The notes: generated by a model from the sequence alone, not told the origin. A DNA stretch of 64,000 bases from an uncultured Eubacteriales bacterium (GCA_900546635.1 URDS01000004.1:1-64000), one strand, 5' to 3'; shown: positions 51,756 to 61,046, numbered from the stretch's first letter. Program-made: numbers and translations.

Positions 51756-52556
51756 ATGAAAAAAATTACGGCGGCTTTTCTTGCCGCGCTTATGCTGCTC
51801 TTTGTATTTGCATCCTGCGGTCAGAACAACGATCAAAAGGTCGTAACGGTCGGATATACGCTCTATGAGCCGATGAACTATCTGGATGACAACAATGAAC
51901 TGATCGGTTTTGATACTGAGCTTGCCAAGGCTGTTTTTGAGGGACTCGGCTATCAGGTCGTTTTCAAAGAGATCGAGTGGTCCAATAAGTACACCGATCT
52001 CGCGGCGAAGAACGTTGACTGTCTGTGGAACGGCTTTACGGCAAACTGTGCGGACGACGACGGCGTGCAGAGAAGTGAAAAAGTTGATTTTTCCTATAAT
52101 TATATGATCAATCAGCAGGCTGTTGTGGTCAAGGCGGACATTGCGTCCGAGGTGACGGGCGCGGATTATTTTAAAGATAAAATCGGATATGCCGAGGCCG
52201 GTTCTGCGGGCGCTTCCTATGCGGACTCTGCTTTTGAGGGCGCTAAGATCATGGATGCTATCAAACAAACCGAGGCGATGATGGAAGTGAAGAGCGGTTC
52301 CGCTACGTTTGCGGTGGTGGATGTTCTGCTTGCAAAGAGCATGGTCGGTACAGGTGATTATGCGGATCTTGCCATTGTAGACAGTCTGACGAGCGACCCG
52401 GAGTATTATGCAATCGGATTTGAAAAGGGCAGCGATCTGACGGCCAAGGTCAATGCGCAGCTTGAAAAGCTTGCGGCTGACGGTACGATTAAAAAATTGG
52501 CTGAAAAGTACGGCCTTGAGAATGCGGCGATTCTGGATTTTGCCGATCAAAAATAA
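51756..52556 (+). CDS. polar amino acid ABC transporter binding lipoprotein
   Basis: The 266-residue lipoprotein (lipobox FASC, Cys21) belongs to family 3 solute-binding proteins: VTVGYTLYEPMNYLDDNNEL at the start of the mature part, LIGFDTELAKAVFEGLGYQV, and DCLWNGFTANCADDDGVQRS. The family arginine that holds the amino acid carboxylate is placed in QRSEKVDFSYNYM. Family ligands are polar amino acids or cystine; which one is unclear. CGGAGG precedes the ATG. Permease and ATPase genes follow. Confidence 0.9.
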   Translation: MKKITAAFLAALMLLFVFASCGQNNDQKVVTVGYTLYEPMNYLDDNNELIGFDTELAKAVFEGLGYQVVFKEIEWSNKYTDLAAKNVDCLWNGFTANCADDDGVQRSEKVDFSYNYMINQQAVVVKADIASEVTGADYFKDKIGYAEAGSAGASYADSAFEGAKIMDAIKQTEAMMEVKSGSATFAVVDVLLAKSMVGTGDYADLAIVDSLTSDPEYYAIGFEKGSDLTAKVNAQLEKLAADGTIKKLAEKYGLENAAILDFADQK

Positions 52557-52574
52557 AATTTACGGAGAGCTTGA

Positions 52575-53264
52575 ATGTCTTTTTGGCAGGTAACCCTCTA
52601 TTTATTGGAGGGCTTTAAGCTGACTCTGCTTTTGTTTGCGCTGACGCTTGTGTTGGCCTTGCCGCTCGGACTTGTGGTTTCGTTTTGTTCGATGAGTCGG
52701 TTTCGGCCTGTCAAGGCAGTGACAAAAGTACTTGTGTGGATGATCCGCGGCGTGCCGCTTATGCTCCAGATTTTCATTATTTATTATGTTCCCGGCTTTT
52801 TCGGATACAATCTTTTTGCAAAGGTAGATCTCTATTTTCTGCTTACATATGACATTGAGAATACCGGGCGCTTTGTGGCGGTGACGATTGCTTTTGTCAT
52901 CAATTATGCCGCGTATTTTTCCGAAATTTTCCGCGGCGGCATCGAGAGCATTTCGCAGGGGCAGTATGAGGCCGGCCAGGTGCTTGGGCTTTCCAAATCC
53001 CAGATCTTCACCAAGATTATTTTAAAGCAGGTCATCAAGCGGATTGTGCCGCCGATGAGCAACGAAATCATTACGCTGGTCAAAGATACGGCGCTTGCAA
53101 ATGCGATTTTGGTTTCCGAGATCATCATGCAGGCGAAGAAGCTGGCGGCGCAGGCCATGATTTGGCCGCTGTTTTATACGGGCGTATTCTATCTGCTGTT
53201 TGTCGGCGTGCTGACGCTGCTTCTCGGCAAATTGGAAAAAAAGCTGAATTATTTCAAAGGGTAA
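52575..53264 (+). CDS. polar amino acid ABC transporter permease
   Basis: The 229-residue permease of the His/Glu/Gln family has about five membrane helices, MIRGVPLMLQIFIIYYVPG near 57 and the EAA loop region QGQYEAGQVLGLSKSQIFTK (near 133). It probably works as a homodimer. The gene starts 18 bases after the binding protein gene, with GGAGAG upstream. Confidence 0.92.
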   Translation: MSFWQVTLYLLEGFKLTLLLFALTLVLALPLGLVVSFCSMSRFRPVKAVTKVLVWMIRGVPLMLQIFIIYYVPGFFGYNLFAKVDLYFLLTYDIENTGRFVAVTIAFVINYAAYFSEIFRGGIESISQGQYEAGQVLGLSKSQIFTKIILKQVIKRIVPPMSNEIITLVKDTALANAILVSEIIMQAKKLAAQAMIWPLFYTGVFYLLFVGVLTLLLGKLEKKLNYFKG

Positions 53265-53268
53265 CGGT

Positions 53269-54054
53269 ATGTTTTTTGAAGTCAGACATTTTGTCAAGAG
53301 CTTCGGTTCCGCTTCGGTCCTTCGTGGGATTGATTTTGAACTGGAACGCGGGAAGGTGCTGTGTATTATCGGTTCCTCCGGAAGCGGGAAAACCACGCTC
53401 CTCCGGTGTATGAACTTTTTGGAAACGCCGGATACCGGTGAGATGTACATTGACGGCGTTCGGATTTACGATGCCGCCGCCGACCGCGACCTCAGCGATG
53501 CGGAGCTTCGCCGGAAACGTCTGCATTTCGGATTGGTTTTTCAGCAGTTCAATTTGTTCCCGCAGTATACAGTGCTTGAAAACGTGACGCTCGCGCCGAA
53601 GTTGGCGGCGCAGGGGCGTCCGGAGTATAAGGCGAACAGAAAGAATATACTGGCGAAATTGGATGCGGACGGCAGGGCGCTTCTTGACAGCGTGGGACTT
53701 TTGCAAAAGGCGGCGTCCTATCCGTGTGAATTGTCCGGCGGACAGCAGCAGCGTGTGGCGATTGCCCGCGCGCTTGCTCTGGAGCCGGAGATTCTCTGCT
53801 TTGACGAGCCTACGAGCGCGCTGGATCCCGAACTTACGGGCGAGGTGCTGCGGGTAATTAAGGGGCTTAAAGGACAGGATCGCACGATGATCGTCGTAAC
53901 GCATGAAATGGAATTTGCCCGGCATGTGGCGGATACCGTCATGTTTATGGCGGACGGCGTGATTGAGGAAATCGGCGCGCCGGAAGAAATTTTCGGCAAT
54001 CCGAAGAGCGAAAAGACCAGAGCTTTTTTAAAGCATTCATTGGAAAAAATATAA
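53269..54054 (+). CDS. polar amino acid ABC transporter ATPase
   Basis: The 261-residue ATPase shows Walker A GSSGSGKTTLLR (about 36-47), Q-loop VFQQFNLFPQYTVLENV, signature LSGGQQQRVAIARAL (about 158-172), Walker B LCFDEPTSALDPEL and switch VVTHEMEFARHVAD, all typical of the GlnQ/HisP family. An insertion of about 15 residues before the signature (YKANRKNILAKLDADG) is a small variation. It ends the operon; a bidirectional terminator follows. Confidence 0.94.
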   Translation: MFFEVRHFVKSFGSASVLRGIDFELERGKVLCIIGSSGSGKTTLLRCMNFLETPDTGEMYIDGVRIYDAAADRDLSDAELRRKRLHFGLVFQQFNLFPQYTVLENVTLAPKLAAQGRPEYKANRKNILAKLDADGRALLDSVGLLQKAASYPCELSGGQQQRVAIARALALEPEILCFDEPTSALDPELTGEVLRVIKGLKGQDRTMIVVTHEMEFARHVADTVMFMADGVIEEIGAPEEIFGNPKSEKTRAFLKHSLEKI

Positions 54055-54056
54055 AA

Positions 54057-54105
54057 GATAAAGGAAAGAAGCGGGAAATCCGCTTCTTTCCTTTATCTTT
54101 ATCCG
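54057..54105. terminator. bidirectional terminator
   Basis: A perfect 18-bp stem (54057-54074 with 54080-54097) and 5-base loop between the converging ATPase and amidase genes. Confidence 0.85.
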
Positions 54106-54119
54106 GAAATACCGGCGTT

Positions 54120-54842
54120 TTATTTTGTAAAATATGTATCGACCGCGTCCGCAATGGCGGATGCAAACTGCGCCTGCCACGTGTCGTCGGCCAGCCGCGC
54201 GGCGTCGTTTTCATTGGTGATGAAGCCGCTTTCAATCAGCACAGAGGGCGCTGTGGTTTTGTAGAGCACCGTAAAACAATCCTGCCCGCGCATGTCACGC
54301 AGAATCACCTGCTTGTCATCGGGAAAAGCGGCATCAAATGTTTTCTTAAAGGTTTGCGCAAAGTAGAGATCGAGGTTTGTGGAATACGGGGTATCTACCG
54401 GATAATAGATCCGGGCTCCGTATACCGACGGATCGGACGGAAAGGAATCGCAGTGAATCGAAATGAAAAGATCCGCCGGATTGGCATTGGAAAAGTCTGC
54501 CCGTTCGCTCGGACTGTAGGTGTCTTTTCCGTCGTCATATTCGGTTTCGGGCTGGGTTTTTCCGTCGTGCGTCATGAGAACGGTATATCCGCGGTCTGTG
54601 AGCAGCTTTGCCAGCTTACTGGTAATCATAAAATTGATATCCGCTTCGGTCAATGCGCCGAGGTTTTCCTCGTTCAGCGCGCCCGTGTCCGACAGTCCGT
54701 GTCCGCTGTCCAAAACGACGCATAAAATACCGTCTGCAATCGCGGCGTCGTAAGCGGAGGGCTGACGGCCGCCGTCACAGGAAAGCAATATGGACAAAAG
54801 CAATACAGAGAGCGGCAGAATATACCTGAAAATTCTTTTCAT
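54120..54842 (-). CDS. N-acetylmuramoyl-L-alanine amidase lipoprotein (Amidase_3)
   Basis: The 240-residue protein has a lipoprotein signal (lipobox LLSC, Cys22) and a zinc amidase domain: LDSGHGLSDTGALN with the first His, LTEADINFMITSKLAKLL with the Glu, FISIHCDSFPSD with the second His and LIESGFITNENDAARLAD with the catalytic Glu. It cleaves the bond between muramic acid and the stem peptide at the outer face of the membrane. GAGGTG precedes the ATG. It has its own promoter; the next divergent genes look like a cell-envelope stress system. Confidence 0.93.
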   Translation of the reverse strand: MKRIFRYILPLSVLLLSILLSCDGGRQPSAYDAAIADGILCVVLDSGHGLSDTGALNEENLGALTEADINFMITSKLAKLLTDRGYTVLMTHDGKTQPETEYDDGKDTYSPSERADFSNANPADLFISIHCDSFPSDPSVYGARIYYPVDTPYSTNLDLYFAQTFKKTFDAAFPDDKQVILRDMRGQDCFTVLYKTTAPSVLIESGFITNENDAARLADDTWQAQFASAIADAVDTYFTK

Positions 54843-54859
54843 TCAATCACCTCATCATT

Positions 54860-54888
54860 ATCATACAGGTTTCGTCAATCTTTGTCAA
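54860..54888 (-). promoter_or_regulatory. promoter of the amidase gene
   Basis: TTGACA (54883-54888) and TATGAT (54860-54865) on the minus strand, 17 bases apart. Confidence 0.75.
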
Positions 54889-54918
54889 GCGTCGAATACG
54901 CAAATTTTGCCAAAGTGG

Positions 54919-54947
54919 TTGACAGTTGCCGCAAGGTATGTTATCAT
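54919..54947 (+). promoter_or_regulatory. promoter of the GntR - ABC operon
   Basis: TTGACA (54919-54924) and TATCAT (54942-54947), 17 bases apart, followed at once by the presumed GntR operator. Confidence 0.75.
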
Positions 54948-54951
54948 GACT

Positions 54952-54970
54952 GTACTAATACAAATAATAC
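54952..54970. promoter_or_regulatory. probable YtrA-type operator
   Basis: GTACTA (54952-54957) and TAATAC (54965-54970) form a nearly symmetric site, similar to the GTACTA...TAGTAC operators of YtrA-subfamily regulators, at about +5 to +23. Confidence 0.5.
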
Positions 54971-54989
54971 GGTTTAAGGAGGCGTTCAT

Positions 54990-55382
54990 GTGAGCTTAAT
55001 TTATGTAGATCTTCGCAGCCGTACGCCGATTTTTGAGCAGATCATCGAATGTGTGCGTGATCTTGTCATTCGCGGTATTTTGCAGCCGGATGAGCATTTG
55101 CCCTCTGTCCGCGTTTTAGCGGCTGAGCTTGCAATCAATCCGAATACGATTCAGAAGGCATATGGTGAACTGGAGCGGCAGGGCGTCATTTATTCTTTGG
55201 CAGGCCGCGGGAATTTTGTTGCCTCGGATATTTCCGCGCTGACGGGAAGCCATCATGAAAAGCTGCTGCTGAATATTCAGGACAGCATCAAGGCGGCCGG
55301 AGATTACGGAGTCGAACGCTCAAGGGTTGAGCAAACGGTTGCGAAGGCGCTTGCGGCCTTTGGAGGAGGGAACAGAACATGA
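54990..55382 (+). CDS. GntR-family regulator, YtrA subfamily
   Basis: The 130-residue repressor has the GntR winged helix (about 10-78): IYVDLRSRTPIFEQIIECVR, LPSVRVLAAELAINPNTIQK as recognition helix region and the wing IYSLAGRGNFVAS. The short C-terminus lacks a large effector domain, as in the YtrA subfamily, which controls the ABC genes next to it. GTG start, GGAGG seven bases upstream. Its stop overlaps the ATPase gene start. In Bacillus the YtrA regulon answers to cell-wall antibiotics. Confidence 0.92.
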   Translation: MSLIYVDLRSRTPIFEQIIECVRDLVIRGILQPDEHLPSVRVLAAELAINPNTIQKAYGELERQGVIYSLAGRGNFVASDISALTGSHHEKLLLNIQDSIKAAGDYGVERSRVEQTVAKALAAFGGGNRT

Positions 55383-56278
55383 TCCAGATCAGCAATATCA
55401 CAAAGTATTATGACAAAGTAAAATCGCTCGATTCGGTAACAGCCACGATCAAGGACGGTTCGATTTTCGGTCTTGTCGGTTCCAACGGCTCCGGAAAATC
55501 CACTTTACTGCGTATCATGAGCGGTATTTTCCGCGCAGACGGCGGGGAAGTTTTATACGACGGCGAAAATGTCTATGAGAATGTGAAGCTGAAAAATAAG
55601 CTTGTGTATCTCTCGGATGACCAGTATTTCCTTTCAAGTTCAACCATCGACGATATGGCCAATTTGTATGCGTCGATTTACGCGGATTTTTCCCGTGAGG
55701 ACTATGCGCGTCTCCTCGATTTGTTCGGCTTGGATCGCTTCCGTAAAATTTCGACTTTTTCAAAAGGTATGCAGAAACAGACGGCGATTTTGCTCGGACT
55801 TTCCGCAAGGCCGCAGTATTTGCTCTGCGATGAAACCTTTGACGGTTTGGATCCGGTGATGCGGCGAATGGTCAAGCGTCTGTTTGCCGATGCGGTGGAG
55901 AGCAGGGGCATGACGGCGATTATCGCTTCACACAACCTGCGTGAACTTGAGGACATTTGCGATCACATCGGCCTTTTGCATAAGGGCGGTATTTTGTTTG
56001 AAAATGAAATCGACAGCTTAAAGGAAAACATCTATACGGCGCAGGCGGCATTTTCAAGAAAAATAGAAATTGAGGAAATCGCGCGCCTCGGAACGGTGTC
56101 TATCAAACAGCGGGGCAGTATGGTGACCGCGGTAATACGCGGGAGCGAGGATGATGTACGTGCAAAAATGCAGACGCTGGCGCCGGATTTCCTTGAGATT
56201 ATTCCGCTGACGCTGGAGGAAATCTTCATCAGTGAAATGGAGGAGAGGGGCTATGACTACTCAAAAATTGTTTTCTGA
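55379..56278 (+). CDS. ABC transporter ATPase of the YtrA-type system
   Basis: The 299-residue ATPase has Walker A GSNGSGKSTLLR (about 35-46), a signature region STFSKGMQKQTAILLGL (about 125-141), Walker B YLLCDETFDGLDPVMRR and switch IIASHNLREL. The C-terminal 70 residues form the extra domain seen in export-type ATPases of this family. Its end overlaps the start of the membrane partner gene by 26 bases. Confidence 0.92.
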   Translation: MIQISNITKYYDKVKSLDSVTATIKDGSIFGLVGSNGSGKSTLLRIMSGIFRADGGEVLYDGENVYENVKLKNKLVYLSDDQYFLSSSTIDDMANLYASIYADFSREDYARLLDLFGLDRFRKISTFSKGMQKQTAILLGLSARPQYLLCDETFDGLDPVMRRMVKRLFADAVESRGMTAIIASHNLRELEDICDHIGLLHKGGILFENEIDSLKENIYTAQAAFSRKIEIEEIARLGTVSIKQRGSMVTAVIRGSEDDVRAKMQTLAPDFLEIIPLTLEEIFISEMEERGYDYSKIVF

Positions 56279-58421
56279 ACGGTTGCTTGACGGTAAGCTC
56301 ATCGGGAATTTGACTCGCCGCCGGCTTCCGCATGTGTTGGTTGCGTTCCTGGTCAATTTTTTCACGACTTCCGTGCCGCTGATGATGACGCGCAGGGAAT
56401 TTTCGCCTGATATTTACACGCAGGCGCAGATTTTTGAGAATGCAGATTCGGTTCTGCGTTTGATCCTTTCGATCAATCTGGTATTTATGTTTGCGCTGGG
56501 CATATATTTTGGCGTTGTCACCATGCACTACATGATGAAGCGGCGGAGCGCGCAGTTTTGGCATGCGCTTCCGCAGCGGCGCGAAACGCTGTATTTTTCC
56601 AGCTTGGTTTCCGCTCTGATTGCCGCCGCGATCGGCGCGCTTATAAATCTGCTGATTTTGCTTGTGCTTCTTTCCGTCTATTCGCTGCTTGGCGCGGCGG
56701 TCATGAATTTATTTTGGCTTTTGCTCTTTAAGAATATCGTATTCTTTCTTGCGGCTTATGCGGTCACGGTCTTTGCCGGCAGCTTTTCGGGCGGCAGTGT
56801 GGTTCAGGTACTCATGAGTTTGGTCATTCAGTTCTATCCGCTGGTGGTTTATTTCGGGATGGTCATGCTGCGTTCCGCCTATGCGGTTTATTATGACATG
56901 GACTACTATTTTTCAAAGCGCGTTTTGTCGTGGCTGTCTCCGGCGGCGTACGCTGCGGTACATTATGAAGACGGACTTTCCGTATTTTCTCTGGTTTGCG
57001 CCGTTTTGGCCATTGCCGCGCTTATACTCGGAACGGCGGTGATTTACCGACGCCGCGCAATCGAAAATACGGAAAAAACGATTGTGTTCAAACGCCTCGG
57101 AACGGTTATCAAATACCTGCTTCTGTTTGTCATAACGATTTTTACGGGTCTGTTTTTCCATGCGATTACTTCGGAATCGAATCTGCTCTGGATGATATTC
57201 GGTTTTATTTCGGGGGCGCTGCTGGGCTCCATGCTCTTGAATACGATTTTACACAAAACACCGAAAGCCATGTTTCACGGCTTCCGCGGCCTGACGGCAT
57301 TTTCGGTTGGCTTTGCGCTGTATTTTATCATCTTCGGCGTGGATGTTTTGAAAATGGACGAATATGTTCCGGATGCGGATGCAATATCCTATGCGGAGAT
57401 TACGGTGAATAACATTTCATTTGAGGATCGACGGTTTGACGATCCGGAACTGCTCGAAACGCTGTCCGAACTGCTCAAAAATACGGTTGAATTTGACGCT
57501 CAAAATCTGCTGAATCCGTATGATCGGGATATTGCGGTTTTCCGAATTTCAGCGGTGATGCATACAAAGCTTGGTATTCCGATTGCGCGGGAATATTTTA
57601 TTTCCAAAGCCGTTCAGAAAACACAGCCTTTTTTGGAACGGTATGCAAACGATCCGCGTCTGAACGCGCTGCTTTATGAGATTGACCCGATGCTTGAAAA
57701 GTATGGGAACGCGCTTCGCATGTCTTTTTCCGTGCGAAAAAACGGAGAGTATACCCAGTTTGAAGCGCCGGTGTCAGAATTTTTGGCGTTGTATCGCGCG
57801 GAGCTCGGCGTGCTGGATTATGACCGTCTGCGCTGTCCGTCTCTCGGAGAAGTGGAATTTTATTCTCCGAGCGTGATGAATACAAATCCGAATTCTGCTG
57901 CTTTTCCAACGCATGTAAATGATGTGTGGAATGCGTTCAGAAAGATTTCCTTGACCACGTATCCGCTGTATGCGGACATGGAGCGCACGATTGCCTGGCT
58001 GGAAGCGCAGATAAAGTCCTTCGCCGGTACGGATGCAGAGATAGAGAATCGGGATGAAAACCGGATTACCGGCGGTTTGCTTTTGGATACTTCCGAGTTG
58101 GTGCCGGCTTCGGATCCGGAAAACAATGCGTCGTATACGTATGGGGTGACTGAACAATATTGCCTAAATTATGGTTCGACAGCGCTGGATGCTAAGGAAG
58201 CGCAGCGGCTTTACGATGCATACGGCGCTGCCGGGCAGGTCAGCTACGGTTTGACCTCCGCGTTTTTGGAGATTGATACGACCCAGCTGCTGGTCGTGTT
58301 TTGGAATGGCTATACGTTGGAGAAAACGACGGGGACAGACGGTGAGGAAGCTGTCGTTGCAGATCAAGAAACAAAGAGGGGATACTACGAAACTGTCTTT
58401 GTTCCGCTTGTACGAAAATAA
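56253..58421 (+). CDS. ABC-2-type membrane protein with large extracellular domain
   Basis: The 722-residue protein has about nine to ten membrane helices in residues 20-375, starting FSERLLDGKLIGNLTRRRLP and including MMKRRSAQFWHALPQRRETL, a motif of YtrC/YtrD-like permeases, followed by a 340-residue soluble part (about 380-720) that lies outside the membrane if topology follows the family. The ATG at 56253 has GGAGAGG in place; GTG 56232 would also be in frame. It should be the channel partner of the preceding ATPase. What it moves, or whether it only senses, is unknown. Confidence 0.82.
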   Translation: MTTQKLFSERLLDGKLIGNLTRRRLPHVLVAFLVNFFTTSVPLMMTRREFSPDIYTQAQIFENADSVLRLILSINLVFMFALGIYFGVVTMHYMMKRRSAQFWHALPQRRETLYFSSLVSALIAAAIGALINLLILLVLLSVYSLLGAAVMNLFWLLLFKNIVFFLAAYAVTVFAGSFSGGSVVQVLMSLVIQFYPLVVYFGMVMLRSAYAVYYDMDYYFSKRVLSWLSPAAYAAVHYEDGLSVFSLVCAVLAIAALILGTAVIYRRRAIENTEKTIVFKRLGTVIKYLLLFVITIFTGLFFHAITSESNLLWMIFGFISGALLGSMLLNTILHKTPKAMFHGFRGLTAFSVGFALYFIIFGVDVLKMDEYVPDADAISYAEITVNNISFEDRRFDDPELLETLSELLKNTVEFDAQNLLNPYDRDIAVFRISAVMHTKLGIPIAREYFISKAVQKTQPFLERYANDPRLNALLYEIDPMLEKYGNALRMSFSVRKNGEYTQFEAPVSEFLALYRAELGVLDYDRLRCPSLGEVEFYSPSVMNTNPNSAAFPTHVNDVWNAFRKISLTTYPLYADMERTIAWLEAQIKSFAGTDAEIENRDENRITGGLLLDTSELVPASDPENNASYTYGVTEQYCLNYGSTALDAKEAQRLYDAYGAAGQVSYGLTSAFLEIDTTQLLVVFWNGYTLEKTTGTDGEEAVVADQETKRGYYETVFVPLVRK

Positions 58422-58460
58422 AAGCGGACGGTAGATGTTCAAATATCAACGGAGGCATGT

Positions 58461-59864
58461 ATGCATGACTTTTTGCAGTTTGTTCTCGGACTGCTTGAGC
58501 GTGGGGTGGGATTGGCCGTCGCTGCGGTTGCGGCCGGCTGTCTGATTTTTGCAGTTGTCTATTTTATTTTTCGGGTAAAGACAAAGGGAACAAAAAAATT
58601 TCCGTGGGGAAAAGCGATTGCGGCGCTGATGCTGGTCGGATATACCGCGATTTTGCTCTACGCAACGCTTTTGCGGTATTCCAGCGGCGCTTTCGGTACG
58701 AACTTTCATTTGTTTCGCGCGTGGAGAGAGTCATGGAACAGTTGTTCTCTGCAAAATTGGCTGAATGTGCTTTTAAATGTGGCGTTGTTTATCCCGCTCG
58801 GCATTTTGCTCCCGCTGCTGACAAAACGGCTTAGAAAATGGTATGCGCTCCTGGCGATTGGGTTTGGGACCTCGCTTTGCATTGAACTTGTTCAGTATGC
58901 TACCGGTCGTGGAATGCTGGATGTGGACGATTTGTTTGCGAATACCCTCGGCTGTATTCTCGGATACTGTATCGTCATGGCGGTTTTGTCTTTGTTTTGC
59001 AGAAAAGGAAAATCTTTCAAAAAGTGCCTTGCTTATTTGGCGTATCCGGCGGCGTTTGCTGTTGCGCTTACCGGCCTTTATGCGGGCTATCATCTGAAAG
59101 AATACGGCAATCTGGAAGAATCTCCGATTTTTACGGCCAATACAAAGGGCGTCGTATGGAATTTAGCGTATGAGTTGGACGACACCGTGACCTCCGTCCC
59201 GGTTTATCGCACCGAGCCTTTAAACAAAACGACTTGTGACAAGTTTGGCGCCGAGTTTGCCGCAAATGCAAAAATCACATTTTCGGATGCGTATTATTAC
59301 GATCATACCACTATTTTTGCAAATCATTCGACGGGCGACTTCTTAAACGTAAACTATTATGATCGCAGTTATGATTACACGCTTGGAAAAGATGCGCAGG
59401 TACCGGACGGTAAACCGGTTGATGAGGCGTTTCTGCGGGAAATTCTGAATGGGTACGGCATTCATATCCCAAAGATGGCCGAGTACAGCGATGACGGAGA
59501 GGGGCGTTATACTTTTACGGTGAACATGCAGCCGACAGACGGCGGATTTATAGACGGTACGCTTACTTGCCGATGCGACAAAGACGGCACGGCTTTAAGA
59601 AATGTAACCAACAAACTTGTGACGCTTGCGTATTATAAGGACGCGCCTGTTCTTACGCAGTCCGCGGCTTACAAACAGCTTTGCAAAGGAAAATTTGCAA
59701 ACGGAGATCGCTTTGAATACTATGCGCCAAGGCAGGTTTCTGTGTTGTCCTGCACGCAGGAATATCGCATGGATACAAAGGGATTCTATCGGCCGGTATA
59801 TGTATTTGATGTCGTGCTGGACGGCGAAACCTGTGATAAAATTGTCATGCCCGCCGGAAAATAG
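58461..59864 (+). CDS. VanZ-family membrane protein with extracellular C-terminal domain
   Basis: The 467-residue protein has a VanZ domain in its first 200 residues: ILLYATLLRYSSGAFG, LNVLLNVALFIPLGILLPLL and the hallmark CIELVQYATGRGMLDVDDLF with NTLGCILGY. VanZ proteins give low-level resistance to teicoplanin-type drugs by an unknown mechanism. The last 250 residues follow one more membrane helix (about 190-210) and form a soluble, aromatic-rich domain with no recognised family (YYYDHTTIFANHSTGDF). GGAGG precedes the ATG. It lies 39 bases after the ABC membrane gene and may be in the same transcript. Confidence 0.85.
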   Translation: MHDFLQFVLGLLERGVGLAVAAVAAGCLIFAVVYFIFRVKTKGTKKFPWGKAIAALMLVGYTAILLYATLLRYSSGAFGTNFHLFRAWRESWNSCSLQNWLNVLLNVALFIPLGILLPLLTKRLRKWYALLAIGFGTSLCIELVQYATGRGMLDVDDLFANTLGCILGYCIVMAVLSLFCRKGKSFKKCLAYLAYPAAFAVALTGLYAGYHLKEYGNLEESPIFTANTKGVVWNLAYELDDTVTSVPVYRTEPLNKTTCDKFGAEFAANAKITFSDAYYYDHTTIFANHSTGDFLNVNYYDRSYDYTLGKDAQVPDGKPVDEAFLREILNGYGIHIPKMAEYSDDGEGRYTFTVNMQPTDGGFIDGTLTCRCDKDGTALRNVTNKLVTLAYYKDAPVLTQSAAYKQLCKGKFANGDRFEYYAPRQVSVLSCTQEYRMDTKGFYRPVYVFDVVLDGETCDKIVMPAGK

Positions 59865-59922
59865 CCGGAATGCGAGCTTTGATTGTTCACTGTAAAAATG
59901 GGAATTTTCTATTACACGTTAC

Positions 59923-59966
59923 AAAAAGGATGCGAAAACGGTTGTGCCGTTTTCGCATCCTTTTTT
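59923..59966. terminator. bidirectional terminator
   Basis: A perfect 19-bp stem (59923-59941 with 59947-59965), 5-base loop and T run, between converging vanZ-like and dus genes. Confidence 0.92.
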
Positions 59967-59973
59967 GACTTCG

Positions 59974-60945
59974 TTACAGTAAGCCGCGGAGAATTCGTTT
60001 CATTTCTTCGGCGTCGGTGGCCGTGTGCAGACGTCCGCGCGCCGCTGCGGCTCCCTCCATATTGTGAATGTACTGCGCCGTTTGACGGCGCGCTTCGGCG
60101 ATCGCCGTGCGCTCCGGCTTGGTGTCAAGCATCAGTTCAAGATGCTGCACAGCCGTTTCGATTCTTTCTTCGGGCGTCGGCGGGGTATAGCGCTTTTTTT
60201 CCATCATGGCGGAAATTTCATTGAAAATCCAGGGATTTCCCATTGCGCCGCGGGCAATCATGATTCCGTCACAGCCGGTGACATCCAGCATGCGGAACGC
60301 GTCGTCAGCCGAGAAAATATCGCCGTTGCCGACCACCGGAATTTTGACAGCTTTCTTGACTTTGGCAATGATCGAGAGATCGGCGCGGCCGCTGTACATT
60401 TGCTTGCGTGTGCGTCCGTGAACGCAGATCATGGATGCGCCGGCGGCTTCCAGCGCTTTTGCCATTTCGGGGGCGTTTTTCTGTGTATCGTCAAAGCCGG
60501 CGCGTATTTTGACGGTGACGGGCAGATGTGTGGCAGCCCGGACGGAGGCAACGATTTTTTCGGCAAGCGAAATGTCGCGCATCAGTGCGCACCCCTCGCC
60601 GTTTGAGACGATTTTCCGAACGGGGCAGCCCATATTGATGTCAATGGCAGAGGGAATACGGACATAGCTTGCCAGTGTCCCTTCGGAGATGCGTTTGGCC
60701 GCCTCGGCCATAAAATCCGGCTTTGAGCCGAACAACTGAACGGCGATTGGCAACTCATCCGGGTCAAATTCTGCAAGAAGCGGTGTTTTTTTATCGCCGT
60801 AACAGATTGCGGCCGCACTGATCATTTCGGTACAGAGATATTCGGCGCCGTGTGCGCGGCAGATTTTGCGGAACGCACGATCGCTGACCCCGGCCAGCGG
60901 CGCGAGGCAAAGTCCGTGCGGAATGTCGATGGTTTCGATTTTCAT
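59974..60945 (-). CDS. dusB: tRNA-dihydrouridine synthase
   Basis: The 323-residue FMN enzyme reduces uridine to dihydrouridine in the tRNA D-loop. It has LAPLAGVSDRAFRKICRAHG (about 14-33), ININMGCP-type motif reading IDINMGCPVRKIVSNGEG with the active-site Cys (near 107), HGRTRKQMYSGRAD (near 175) and VVGNGDIFSADDAF plus MIARGAMGNPWIF. The frame opens at 61158, but ATG 60945 has AGGAAAC upstream and matches the family start. Order and motifs favour the DusB group. Confidence 0.92.
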   Translation of the reverse strand: MKIETIDIPHGLCLAPLAGVSDRAFRKICRAHGAEYLCTEMISAAAICYGDKKTPLLAEFDPDELPIAVQLFGSKPDFMAEAAKRISEGTLASYVRIPSAIDINMGCPVRKIVSNGEGCALMRDISLAEKIVASVRAATHLPVTVKIRAGFDDTQKNAPEMAKALEAAGASMICVHGRTRKQMYSGRADLSIIAKVKKAVKIPVVGNGDIFSADDAFRMLDVTGCDGIMIARGAMGNPWIFNEISAMMEKKRYTPPTPEERIETAVQHLELMLDTKPERTAIAEARRQTAQYIHNMEGAAAARGRLHTATDAEEMKRILRGLL

Positions 60946-61017
60946 AGTTTCCTGTTTGTTTCGGCGTTTGGCGCTAAAGGCACGTATTGCCGATTCCGAA
61001 AAATAGAATTTTATTTC

Positions 61018-61046
61018 ATGGTACCATTTCTTCCTTTTTATGTCAA
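61018..61046 (-). promoter_or_regulatory. promoter of dusB
   Basis: TTGACA (61041-61046) and TACCAT (61018-61023) on the minus strand, 17 bases apart. Confidence 0.65.
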
